38,869 nt of DNA. Source: an uncultured Phycisphaerae bacterium (GTDB lineage Bacteria; Planctomycetota; Phycisphaerae; Sedimentisphaerales; Anaerohalosphaeraceae). The notes below the pieces were generated by a model. That model worked only from the letters and a program-made list of their open reading frames with translations, did not search any database and had not been told where the DNA came from. The stretch is taken from positions 1 to 38,869 of the forward strand of contig CALEDR010000031.1 in assembly GCA_937949545.1 (NCBI GenBank), given 5' to 3'. The translations under genes were made by a program, and so were the position numbers. Shown here in pieces: positions 25,210 through 33,611 of the stretch (position 1 is its first letter; each line of letters begins with the position of its first letter).

Positions 25210-28200
25210 ATGTCCATGAAACGGAAGCAAAGACAAATCGGGATGTACTCTATTCTTTTTGTATGGATTGCATCGGCTTTTACTCAGGCGGCTCCAGTAT
25301 CTCTGGATCTGTCCGGAAAATGGCGTTTTGCTCTGGACCCGCAGGATGCCGGTTTGCGGGAGGAGTGGTATCGAAAAGACCTTTCGGATGAAATTCAGCT
25401 GCCCGGGATTCTCCAGGCCCAGGGATACGGCAACCTTATCAGCAAAGATACGCCCTGGGTGTTGTCATTGTATGATAAGTTTTGGTATTTAAGGAAGGAA
25501 TATGAACAATATGCGGAAGGGGATGTGAAGGTTCCGTTTCTTTCCCAGCCGCCTCGGCATTATCTGGGGCCCGCCTGGTACCAGCGGGAGATTGAGATTC
25601 CAAAAAACTGGAAGGGCCGACGCGTTGTTCTGTTTTTGGAGAGGACACGGTGGCTTTCGACGGTTTGGCTGAATGAGCGGCAGATCGGTTCGGACAATTC
25701 GCTGGTTGCGCCTCACGTGTTTGATTTGGGGATGTTGGAGCCCGGCCGGTATCGGCTGACGATTCGGCTGGACAATCGAATGCTGATGGATTATCGGCCG
25801 GATGCCCACAGTGTTTCAGATTCGCTGGGCAGCACCTGGAACGGGATTGTCGGACGGATCGAATTGATGTCCACGTCGCCGGTCTGGCTGGAGGATGTGC
25901 AGGTTTATCCGAATATTCAGGACAAGACTGTGCGGATTCAGGTGCAAATCGGGAACAGCACGGGACAGCCGGGAAAAGGAACCCTGAAAGCCGGACAGGT
26001 TCGTGTGCCGGTTTCCTGGACGGCGGAAGGGGGGGAGGCCGAGCTGATAGTGTCGTTGGGAAAGAATGCCCGGCTTTGGGATGAGTTCGAGCCGGTGCTG
26101 CATCGGCTGACGGTGGAATTAAAGGGCAGAGGGGCGGAGGATCGAAGGGAAATTCGCTTTGGACTGCGGCAAATCCGTACGGACGGCACTCATCTGCTGG
26201 TCAACGGGCGAAGGAGTCATTTTCGGGGGACGCATTCGGGCGGGGATTTTCCGCTGACGGGATATCCGGCGACGGATTTGGCGTATTGGCGGAATCTGTT
26301 TCAGACCTGCCGGGAGTGGGGCTTAAATCATATGCGGTTCCATTCATTCTGCCCTCCTGAAGCGGCGTTTGAAGCGGCGGATGAGCTGGGCTTTTATCTG
26401 CAGCCGGAGGCGGGGATGTGGAATGCCATCAGCCCGGGCACGGCAATGGAGGCACGGATGTATGAGGAAACAGAGCGGATGATTCGGGCGTATGGAAATC
26501 ATCCGTCGTTTGTGCTGTGTTCGCCGAGCAATGAACCGGCCGGACGCTGGAAAGAGTCCCTGCCGAAGTGGGTCGAGTATTATCGCCAAAAAGACCCGCG
26601 CCGGCTTTACACGACGGGCACGGGCTGGCCGCTGATTGATGACCCGGGGCCTGTCAAGGGGGCGGATTTTCTGGCGGTGCATCGGGTCGGTTTGCGGCCG
26701 GTGCGGGGCAATCGGGCTTGGTTCGGCGGGGATTATCTGTCCTCAATTGAGGGGGTGGATGTTCCGATTATCGTTCACGAACTGGGGCAGTGGTGCGCGT
26801 ACCCGGATTTTGACATTATCCGGAAGTTTACCGGCTATCTGCGGCCGGGCAATTATGAGATTTTCCGGGAGTCTGCGGCGGCGGCTGGACTGCTGGCCAA
26901 AAATAAGCAATTTGCCCTGGCCAGCGGGATGTTTCAGACAGCCTGTTATAAGGAGGAAATCGAGGCCAACCTGCGAACGCCAGGTCTGGCGGGCTTTCAG
27001 CTGCTGGATTTGCATGACTACCTCGGGCAGGGCACGGCCCTGGTGGGCCTGCTGGATGCCTTCTGGGAGGAGAAAGGCTATGTTTCGGCGCCGCAGTGGC
27101 GGCGGTTCTGTACGATGACAGTGCCGCTGGCGGTGCTGAAGAAGCGCACTTTTACACAGGATGAGCTGTTTGAGCCGGAGGTTCGAATTGCTCATTATGG
27201 AGCAAAACCGATGGGCAAGACGGAGGTTTATTGGCGGATTGCAGATAAGAACGGGCACATCGTTCGGCAGGGCGGCTGGAGGGTTGATGCCATCGAGCTG
27301 GGCAGTGCCCTGCTGCTCGGGCGGGTCCGGACGGATTTGGCTGATTTGCCCGCACCGGCGATGTATCGGCTGATTGTCGGGCTGGCGGGGACGCCGTTTG
27401 AGAATGACTGGAATTTCTGGGTTTATCCGAAGGTTTTGCCGGAGCCGAGCGGAGCGGATATTTTGATAACCCGTTCGGAAGAGGAGGTCTTGGAACGGCT
27501 TCAGGCGGGCGGCAGGGTGCTTTGGATGCCGCATTATAACCGGCTTCGGTGGGACTGCCCGCCGATCGGCCGGCTGCCGATATTCTGGAATCGGCTGATG
27601 GGGCCGAATTGGGAGCGGTTTCTGGGGATTGTCTGTGAGCCGAGCCATCCGGCTCTGTCGGCCTTTGCGACGGAGTTCTATTATGACTGGCAGTGGGAGC
27701 AGGTTTTTCAGCCCGCCTGCCGGGTGCTGAATCTGGCGGATATGCCGGCGGAACTGGAGCCGATTGTTCAGGTGATTGATGACTGGCATCGGAATTATAA
27801 ACTGGCGGCGATTTTTGAGTGCCGGGTCGGTGAAGGGAAACTTTTGGTGTGTGCGGCGGATTTGGAGACCAACCTTTCGGAACGTCCGGCGGCCCGGCAG
27901 CTGCGGACCAGCCTGCTGAACTATATGAATAGCGAACGCTTTGCTCCGAAGACCGCTGTAAGTGTCCAGCAGCTGCGCAAACTGGTTTTTGACAATCAGA
28001 TTATGAAAAAATTGGGTGCAACGGTTCAGACCCAATGGGAGGATGGACGCAATGCGGCGGCCAATGCGATAGACGGAAATCCCAATACATATTGGTTTAC
28101 GGGACGGGTGAGTCGGGAAAGACGCCATCCGTTTGAGCTAACGATTCAGTTGGAGCAGCCGGTCCAAATGAAGGGACTGATTTGGATGAATCGGCAGGAC

Positions 28201-28512
28201 CATCGCGGGCATGAAGGGGATGTTCGGGATTATGAAATCTGCTTCAGTGTGGACGGGCAGGAATGGTCGGAGCCGCTGAAAGGTCGCCTGGAATCCACAT
28301 TTCATCCGCAGGAGATTGACTTCGGCAAAGAGGTATCCGCCCAATGCGTCAAAATCAGGGCCTTGTCGGGCTTCGGGGATGACCTGACGGCTTCGGTTGC
28401 GGAAATTGCCGTGATCGCCGATGAAACGCCGCAGTCCGGTCAGCCCTCTCAGACGGGTGCCTATCAAAGGGTTCGAACGGCGACGGAAGAAATATTTGAG
28501 GGGGTTGATTAA
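25210..28512 (+). CDS. Secreted glycoside hydrolase family 2 protein with F5/8-type C domain
   Basis: The 1100-residue protein has a signal peptide (about residues 1-27) and a GH2 sugar-binding jelly roll ('GPAWYQREIEIPKNWKGRRV'). Ig-like and TIM-barrel domains follow, with 'WGLNHMRFHSFCPPEAAFEA'. The likely acid/base is E442 in 'SPSNEPAG' and the likely nucleophile E524 in 'IVHELGQW'. Residues about 740-900 resemble the GATase-like domain found in some beta-galactosidases. The C-terminus (about 930-1075, 'NAIDGNPNTYWFTGR') is an F5/8-type C (CBM32-like) carbohydrate-binding domain. The enzyme probably removes a terminal beta-linked sugar or uronic acid from a polysaccharide; the exact substrate cannot be read. 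GGAAAGG precedes the ATG. A GH97 gene lies just downstream. Confidence 0.88.
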   Translation: MSMKRKQRQIGMYSILFVWIASAFTQAAPVSLDLSGKWRFALDPQDAGLREEWYRKDLSDEIQLPGILQAQGYGNLISKDTPWVLSLYDKFWYLRKEYEQYAEGDVKVPFLSQPPRHYLGPAWYQREIEIPKNWKGRRVVLFLERTRWLSTVWLNERQIGSDNSLVAPHVFDLGMLEPGRYRLTIRLDNRMLMDYRPDAHSVSDSLGSTWNGIVGRIELMSTSPVWLEDVQVYPNIQDKTVRIQVQIGNSTGQPGKGTLKAGQVRVPVSWTAEGGEAELIVSLGKNARLWDEFEPVLHRLTVELKGRGAEDRREIRFGLRQIRTDGTHLLVNGRRSHFRGTHSGGDFPLTGYPATDLAYWRNLFQTCREWGLNHMRFHSFCPPEAAFEAADELGFYLQPEAGMWNAISPGTAMEARMYEETERMIRAYGNHPSFVLCSPSNEPAGRWKESLPKWVEYYRQKDPRRLYTTGTGWPLIDDPGPVKGADFLAVHRVGLRPVRGNRAWFGGDYLSSIEGVDVPIIVHELGQWCAYPDFDIIRKFTGYLRPGNYEIFRESAAAAGLLAKNKQFALASGMFQTACYKEEIEANLRTPGLAGFQLLDLHDYLGQGTALVGLLDAFWEEKGYVSAPQWRRFCTMTVPLAVLKKRTFTQDELFEPEVRIAHYGAKPMGKTEVYWRIADKNGHIVRQGGWRVDAIELGSALLLGRVRTDLADLPAPAMYRLIVGLAGTPFENDWNFWVYPKVLPEPSGADILITRSEEEVLERLQAGGRVLWMPHYNRLRWDCPPIGRLPIFWNRLMGPNWERFLGIVCEPSHPALSAFATEFYYDWQWEQVFQPACRVLNLADMPAELEPIVQVIDDWHRNYKLAAIFECRVGEGKLLVCAADLETNLSERPAARQLRTSLLNYMNSERFAPKTAVSVQQLRKLVFDNQIMKKLGATVQTQWEDGRNAAANAIDGNPNTYWFTGRVSRERRHPFELTIQLEQPVQMKGLIWMNRQDHRGHEGDVRDYEICFSVDGQEWSEPLKGRLESTFHPQEIDFGKEVSAQCVKIRALSGFGDDLTASVAEIAVIADETPQSGQPSQTGAYQRVRTATEEIFEGVD

Positions 28513-28630
28513 GGGGTGTTCTGATGAAACTCTATCAAATGGTTGAATTCCTGCCTTCCTGCTTCGCTGAAGCTTCGGGGGACAGGCGGAGGGAAAGAAA
28601 TAAGTTAAGCATTGCGAGAAAGGAGTCTTT

Positions 28631-30589
28631 ATGAAAAAGTGGTTGGCTGTGTGTTTGTTTTATGGGGCTGCTTTGTTTCAGACGGGGTGTGCTATGGACC
28701 GAAGCCATACGGTTACGAGTCCGGACGGGCGCGTTCAGGTAGATTTTCTGCTGGAAGAGGGCAGGCCGTTTTATTCCATTCGGCTGGGGGAGGAGGTTCT
28801 TCTGGAGAAATCGCCGCTGGGAATCAAGCGGAGCGACGCGGATTTTACCGGGCAGCTGACACTGCAACGTTTTTCCGAAGCGGAAAAGGTTTCGGATGAA
28901 TATACAATGCCGCACGGCAAACAGAGCCGGATTGTCTATCGGGCCAACCGGCGGACTGCAACCCTGGCCAATCCGCAGGGACAGCTCATTCAGATTGTCT
29001 TTCAGGTGTCCAATGACGGGCTGGCGTTCCGCTATTCTTTTCCTGAGCCGAGCGGACTGAAAGTTTCGGTGGAGGCCGAACAGACCGGCTTTGCCTTTCC
29101 GGCGGGGACGGTCAGCTGGCTGCATCCGATGCATGATTCCAAGAGCGGGTGGGAAAAAACCAATCCTTCTTATGAGGCCCACTATGAGATTGAAAAGCCG
29201 GTCGGACAACCTTCGCCTTTTGCTGCCGGCTGGGCGTTTCCGGCACTGTTTCGGGTGGGGCAGTCCGGCTGGGTTTTATTGAGTGAGACGGCGGTGGATG
29301 AGAATTACTGCGGCTGCCGGCTGGCACAGCATTCGGACGGGGGCGTCTATCGGATCGCCTTTCCGCAGGTCAATGAGCACCGCGGGCCGCAGGACCCGGT
29401 TGCTCCTTCAGCCGTCATCCCGTTTTCCACTCCATGGCGGCTGGTTATCGCAGGGCGGGATTTAGGCGCCATTGTGCAGTCCACACTGGCGACGGATGCG
29501 GCGGAGCCCTCGAAAGTGAAGGATGTTTCTTTTGTCAAGCCGGGCCGGGCGGCCTGGAGCTGGCTGCGGTACGATTCGGAAGGGACGAAACTGCCGCATC
29601 TGCAGGAGTATCTGGAGATGGCCGGCAAATTCGGCTGGGAATATATGCTGGTGGATGCCGACTGGGATCGGCTGGTCGGCTATGAGAAGATTGCCGAGCT
29701 GTCGCAGCAGGCCCGTCAAAAAGGCGTAGAATTGATTTTATGGTACAATTCCAACGGCGAGTGGAATACGGCGCCGATGACGCCGAAAAACCGGATGCAT
29801 CTGCCCCAGGTGCGGCGGGAGGAGTTCGAGCGGCTCCGCCAAATGGGCATCCGGGGGATTAAGGTGGACTTTTTCGGCGGGGATAAGCAGGCAACGATGC
29901 AGCTGTATCAGGATATTCTGCGGGATGCGGCGGCGTATCAGCTGCTGGCCAATTTCCACGGGGCGACACTGCCGCGCGGCTGGCACCGCACGTGGCCCAA
30001 TCTGGTGACGACGGAAGCGGTGATGGGGATGGAATACTGCACGTTTGACCAGCGGAATACAGACCAGCAGGCCCAGCACTGCTGCATTCTGCCGTTTACG
30101 CGAAATGTCGTCGCTCCGATGGATTTTACACCGGTGGTGATGAGCCGCCGGATTCGCGGCGTGCAGCGTGTAACGACACCGGCTTTTGAAATGGCCCTGC
30201 CGGTGATTTTTGAATCGGGGATTCAGCATTTCGGCCTGGCGCCGTTTGAGGCGGATGCCCTGCCGGCGTTTGCGGCGGATTATTTTAAGGCGGTGCCCAC
30301 CAGCTGGGATGAAACGCGTTTTGTATCCGGCTATCCGGCTAAGGAGGTTGTGCTGGCAAGGCGGAAAGGAAGTCAATGGTTTGCGGCGGGCATCAACGGA
30401 GAAAAGACCGCCAAAACGCTTACGCTGGACCTGTCCTTCCTGCCGGAGGATTTTCAGGGAGTTTTGATTACAGACGGCGCCCAGCCGGACCAATTGGAGG
30501 CCAGAACCGTTTCGGCGTCGGATGTACGAAAGATGATCGTTTCGATGCCGCCGCAGGGAGGATTTGTGCTGTATTCAAAGTCCCGATAG
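28631..30589 (+). CDS. Glycoside hydrolase family 97 lipoprotein (alpha-glycosidase)
   Basis: The 652-residue protein has a lipoprotein signal with the lipobox QTGC (cysteine at residue 20). An N-terminal beta-supersandwich follows ('SPDGRVQVDFLLEEGRPFYS'), then a TIM barrel ('AAWSWLRYDSEGTKLPHLQE', 'EYMLVDADWD', 'ILWYNSNGEWN') and a C-terminal beta domain. 'GIKVDFFGGD' places an aspartate (D413) where the retaining GH97 enzyme BtGal97a has its nucleophile. This suggests a retaining alpha-galactosidase-like activity rather than an inverting SusB-like glucosidase; that is inference. Ca-binding glutamates are expected in the family. AGGAG lies 6 bases before the ATG. It follows the GH2 gene by 118 bases and is probably co-transcribed with it. 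Confidence 0.9.
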   Translation: MKKWLAVCLFYGAALFQTGCAMDRSHTVTSPDGRVQVDFLLEEGRPFYSIRLGEEVLLEKSPLGIKRSDADFTGQLTLQRFSEAEKVSDEYTMPHGKQSRIVYRANRRTATLANPQGQLIQIVFQVSNDGLAFRYSFPEPSGLKVSVEAEQTGFAFPAGTVSWLHPMHDSKSGWEKTNPSYEAHYEIEKPVGQPSPFAAGWAFPALFRVGQSGWVLLSETAVDENYCGCRLAQHSDGGVYRIAFPQVNEHRGPQDPVAPSAVIPFSTPWRLVIAGRDLGAIVQSTLATDAAEPSKVKDVSFVKPGRAAWSWLRYDSEGTKLPHLQEYLEMAGKFGWEYMLVDADWDRLVGYEKIAELSQQARQKGVELILWYNSNGEWNTAPMTPKNRMHLPQVRREEFERLRQMGIRGIKVDFFGGDKQATMQLYQDILRDAAAYQLLANFHGATLPRGWHRTWPNLVTTEAVMGMEYCTFDQRNTDQQAQHCCILPFTRNVVAPMDFTPVVMSRRIRGVQRVTTPAFEMALPVIFESGIQHFGLAPFEADALPAFAADYFKAVPTSWDETRFVSGYPAKEVVLARRKGSQWFAAGINGEKTAKTLTLDLSFLPEDFQGVLITDGAQPDQLEARTVSASDVRKMIVSMPPQGGFVLYSKSR

Positions 30590-30614
30590 GTCCTTTGCAA
30601 TCTGCTTAGAAAAG

Positions 30615-30652
30615 AAAAGGGGAATCCGCCGTTGGACGGATTCCCCTTTTTT
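30615..30652. terminator. Bidirectional intrinsic terminator
   Basis: A 14-bp perfect stem (30615-30628 with 30637-30650, GGGGAATCCG/CGGATTCCCC core) with an 8-base loop is flanked by A4 and T6. It sits between the convergent GH97 gene and the PEP-CTERM gene, 16 bases from the latter's stop, so it can end transcripts from both sides. Confidence 0.9.
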
Positions 30653-30667
30653 CTACGCGCGGGTGGG

Positions 30668-31417
30668 TTATCCGCGCCGCCGAAGTGAAATCAAACCGCC
30701 CAGACCTACCAATGCCAGTGTCATCGGTTCCGGTACAAGAACCAGTGCCGGTGCTGTGAAGGTCGCATGTTCTTTGGAAGCGAAGCGGTCTTCACAGTTG
30801 ATCGAAGAGGTGCCGGTTGAGTTGATAATCACCAATGTAACCAGTTTGTTGGTATCTGCTGCCAGAAAATCGCTGAATGCAGTTCCCAGATCCGTTGTGT
30901 TCGATGTGAAGGTTATTGGATATGTCGGGGTTTGTCCGCCAGTTCCCGGTGTGTTGAAAAATCCCAGCCATTGCAATTTGGTCTCATCCAGCAGATAATA
31001 GCCGGTGTTCCAGCCCTGTGACGGTTGAAGCATCCCGGGGGCATTCTGATAGCAGAGAGTTGATTCGGTCCAGTTGTCCAGCGACTCATCGATCAGACCG
31101 TAAACATCCAGCCGCCGTCCCGTTGAACTTTTGATGTATGTGAATTCCAGCTGCAGCAGAGCACCCACAAATGTTTCATTGGTCATTTCACTCAGATCAA
31201 ACCGAAGATAGGTGCATTGGAATCGAGAGCCGCCGCCGTTGTAGCGGGAGCGAAGCTCTGTGGCGGCTGTTCCGGCTGTAGAAGTGGAACTGACTTGGCT
31301 GTCATTGCCGATATAGGCATCGGCTCCATTGCCGTATTCTGTGGTAATGACCAAGGCCCAGGACAATGGGGCAAAGAGGGTTAACATGGCCAACAGATAA
31401 AAGACCTTTCTTTCCAT
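30668..31417 (-). CDS. PEP-CTERM-sorted DNRLRE (CBM96-like) domain protein
   Basis: The 249-residue protein has a signal peptide ('MERKVFYLLAMLTLFAPLSW'). One DNRLRE-type beta domain spans about residues 22-195 ('TTEYGNGADAYIGNDSQ', 'CTYLRFDLSEM', 'LDVYGLIDESLDNWTESTLC'). The C-terminus 'VPEPMTLALVGLGGLISLRR' is a PEP-CTERM signal: a PEP motif, a membrane helix and a basic end. Such signals direct proteins to exosortase for surface processing; no exosortase gene is in this window. I use ATG 31417 rather than the frame opening at 31483, because GGAGG lies 6 bases before it and a signal peptide starts there. It is the smallest of three DNRLRE proteins here. Confidence 0.85.
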   Translation of the reverse strand: MERKVFYLLAMLTLFAPLSWALVITTEYGNGADAYIGNDSQVSSTSTAGTAATELRSRYNGGGSRFQCTYLRFDLSEMTNETFVGALLQLEFTYIKSSTGRRLDVYGLIDESLDNWTESTLCYQNAPGMLQPSQGWNTGYYLLDETKLQWLGFFNTPGTGGQTPTYPITFTSNTTDLGTAFSDFLAADTNKLVTLVIINSTGTSSINCEDRFASKEHATFTAPALVLVPEPMTLALVGLGGLISLRRRG

Positions 31418-31491
31418 AACCAACCTCCAAAAAAAGTTTATGTTTTTGTTATTACGAACGGTTTTTCCTTTCACACACTCCACACACCAAA

Positions 31492-31528
31492 CTTCTCAGA
31501 GCAGGCCGGAAAGACCTGCCCTGAGAAG
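31492..31528 (-). other. Hairpin after the 661-residue DNRLRE gene
   Basis: CTTCTCAG and GCAGG (31492-31499, 31501-31505) pair with CCTGC and CTGAGAAG (31515-31519, 31521-31528) around one A-C mismatch and a 9-base loop. It starts 13 bases past the stop. No U-tract follows on the - strand. It may be a weak terminator or an mRNA 3' stabiliser. Confidence 0.6.
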
Positions 31529-31540
31529 ATATAGATACTT

Positions 31541-33526
31541 TTACTGACAGTCTGGGTGAATTCCGCACTCCAGCCAGCTCTGAGCGAAAACAGCCAAATC
31601 GGCCAGGTCTACGATGCAGTTTCCGCTGTAGTCCAATGCTGGACGGAACCGGCAGAAACTCCCTGCACCGGCGGCATACATATCGGCGACCTGGTCAGCG
31701 GTCAGTGGATAGTTCCAAATCTGAATATCATCCATTAGTCCGCTGTAGAAGGCGTCATCTGCCCAGTTGCTTTCGCCGATGTAGTTATTGTTCCGGATCA
31801 GGATATTCGGCATTTGAGCAATGGTGCCTGTTTGAACCGGCAGACCGTTCCGGTAGAGAGTGACATTGCCGGCATTGTTCATGACGGCCACATACATCTG
31901 CCATTCGTTCAGATTCAGGGCACCGGTTGCTGTTACGGCTCCGGCGCTGGTATTTCCGCGATAGTGGCTGTACGTCAGGTTGGTGGTTGTGCCGTTTCGG
32001 CTCAGATAGACATTGTCGCTGTTGGGGCCATTGCCGAAATCAACAAAGCGTGCCCAGGTGGTGGCGGCAGCCGGCTTGGCCCAGACGGAAATGGTAATGC
32101 CCGGCGAGAAATCATCAAAGCCGGCGGGCAGCTGGACATAATCATCGATACCGTCAAACACCAGGGCCTGTCCAAAAATGCCGGCCTCAAAAGACGGCTC
32201 GCCCATAAGGGTTCCATGCAGGTTGTTGCCGGAGGAATCATCCGCATTTCCGTCAATGGTGTAATGGGCGATCTGCTGCTTGATGGAAATTCGGACTGTG
32301 CTGCTGGCCATCTGACCGCCTGCACTGGCGGCTACGCAGTAGTACCAGCCGGCATCCGTTTTGGCCAATGTGTTTATAGACAGTGTATTGGAATTTGTAC
32401 CGACCACCACATCATCCGATGGGGTATTATTGGCATTGTCCTGACTCTTATACCACGTGTAATTCATCGGGCTGCTGCTCGAAAAGACTGCGGTAATCGC
32501 ATCGGCTGTTTCTCCGACAAATTTGGCCTGATAAGCCGGAGAAATGCTCTCAAAGATAGGAGCAGATGTGGCTGTGAACTTCCAGAACGGACCGGCGAAA
32601 AGATTTGGATCCGGGTCTGTGTCATAGCAATCAACCCGCCAGTAATAGGTTCCATCGGCCAAAGGCGTAGAGAAGCTGGCAAAGTCATCAATATTCACAG
32701 ACTCCACAGCGGGCGTGAAGGTGAGAACATCCATCAGAACAATATTCGGTTCTGTTCCGAAATAGACATCACATTTGCCGACACCTGGGAGAAGCTGCCA
32801 CTGCAGTTGGGTGAGCAGATTGCGGTTGACATAGGAATCATTTGCCGGAGTGGGATTGATGGCCTTGCCCAGAGAAGCATTCGGCATATTCAGTGAGGGG
32901 GGCGGTGTTCCATCCGTGCGTTCTTTGGTAGCAATTTCATCTTCATCATCACTGCCGATAAAGAAAAAGGTGACCAGGCCGTTGGTATCTGCCGCCAGGA
33001 AGGAGGCCAAATTCAGCGTTGCGGGGTTTGTTGTAACAGAAAACGGCAGGGTTTGGACGCCTGGACTGATGAAGGTGCCCAGCTGAACGGCTTTCGCTGT
33101 GTCAATTAAATAGTTTCCGAGTGTAGTGGGGAGAACACCCGCGGCTGTATTGTAAGTAATACCGCCGGTTCCGCTTTCGATCCAGAAATCATCCGGTCCG
33201 TCGATCACACCGTAAACGGTTACTGTGCTTTGCCCGCCTTTCATGTACGTATAGTGCAGGGTCAGGGTTGCATTGCTGAAATCGCCGGCAACTCCCTCAA
33301 TGTCAAATCGGATATATCCGATTTTGCAGCGAGTATTCGCCAGCTGCCGCCAGGCTCTCATTCGAATTTCTGTGCCCGTATTGGTATTCGGGCCCTGCTG
33401 GCTGTCATTGGTTAAATAAGTGTCTGCCCCGCGGCCGAAAGCGGTTGTGCGAATGACTTCTGCCCGTGCTGCTAATCCCAGAATGCACAATAAAATGGTT
33501 CCCAATCCTATGTGAGATGCTTTCAT
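31541..33526 (-). CDS. Secreted DNRLRE/Ig/LamG protein with C-terminal dockerin-like module
   Basis: The 661-residue protein starts with a signal peptide ('MKASHIGLGTILLCILGLAA'). A DNRLRE (CBM96-like) domain lies at about 23-200 ('GRGADTYLTNDSQQGPNTNT', 'KIGYIRFDIEGV'), a fibronectin-like module at about 215-320, and an Ig-like domain at about 330-415 ('AGWYYCVAASAGG'). A LamG domain follows at about 420-615 ('AHYTIDGNADDSSGNNLHGT'), and a single dockerin-like half closes the chain ('DYSGNCIVDLADLAVFAQSW'). AGGAGG precedes the ATG. The N-terminal 80 residues are clearly paralogous to the next gene upstream. Carbohydrate binding at or outside the cell surface is the likely role; no catalytic domain is seen. 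Confidence 0.82.
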   Translation of the reverse strand: MKASHIGLGTILLCILGLAARAEVIRTTAFGRGADTYLTNDSQQGPNTNTGTEIRMRAWRQLANTRCKIGYIRFDIEGVAGDFSNATLTLHYTYMKGGQSTVTVYGVIDGPDDFWIESGTGGITYNTAAGVLPTTLGNYLIDTAKAVQLGTFISPGVQTLPFSVTTNPATLNLASFLAADTNGLVTFFFIGSDDEDEIATKERTDGTPPPSLNMPNASLGKAINPTPANDSYVNRNLLTQLQWQLLPGVGKCDVYFGTEPNIVLMDVLTFTPAVESVNIDDFASFSTPLADGTYYWRVDCYDTDPDPNLFAGPFWKFTATSAPIFESISPAYQAKFVGETADAITAVFSSSSPMNYTWYKSQDNANNTPSDDVVVGTNSNTLSINTLAKTDAGWYYCVAASAGGQMASSTVRISIKQQIAHYTIDGNADDSSGNNLHGTLMGEPSFEAGIFGQALVFDGIDDYVQLPAGFDDFSPGITISVWAKPAAATTWARFVDFGNGPNSDNVYLSRNGTTTNLTYSHYRGNTSAGAVTATGALNLNEWQMYVAVMNNAGNVTLYRNGLPVQTGTIAQMPNILIRNNNYIGESNWADDAFYSGLMDDIQIWNYPLTADQVADMYAAGAGSFCRFRPALDYSGNCIVDLADLAVFAQSWLECGIHPDCQ

Positions 33527-33556
33527 AAAAAACCTCCTGTATAATTAGTGTTTCTC

Positions 33557-33594
33557 ATTAGGGGGCAGGCCAAACAAAAGGCCTGCCCCTAATT
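33557..33594 (-). other. Hairpin after the 687-residue DNRLRE gene
   Basis: ATTAGGGGGCAGGCC (33557-33571) pairs with GGCCTGCCCCTAAT (33581-33594) except for one bulged G. It lies 17 bases past the stop of the upstream gene. Its GCAGG/CCTGC core recurs in the hairpin at 31492-31528. There is no U-tract. Confidence 0.65.
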
Positions 33595-33611
33595 GAATAC
33601 ATTACTCAATG

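Noticed and set aside
26743-28128. - strand frame of 461 codons within the GH2 gene
   Set aside because: It overlaps a well-supported enzyme gene throughout and shows no domain or start signal.
31418-31483. 22-residue N-terminal extension of the PEP-CTERM protein
   Set aside because: The internal ATG has GGAGG at the right distance and begins a clear signal peptide; the extension would bury it.
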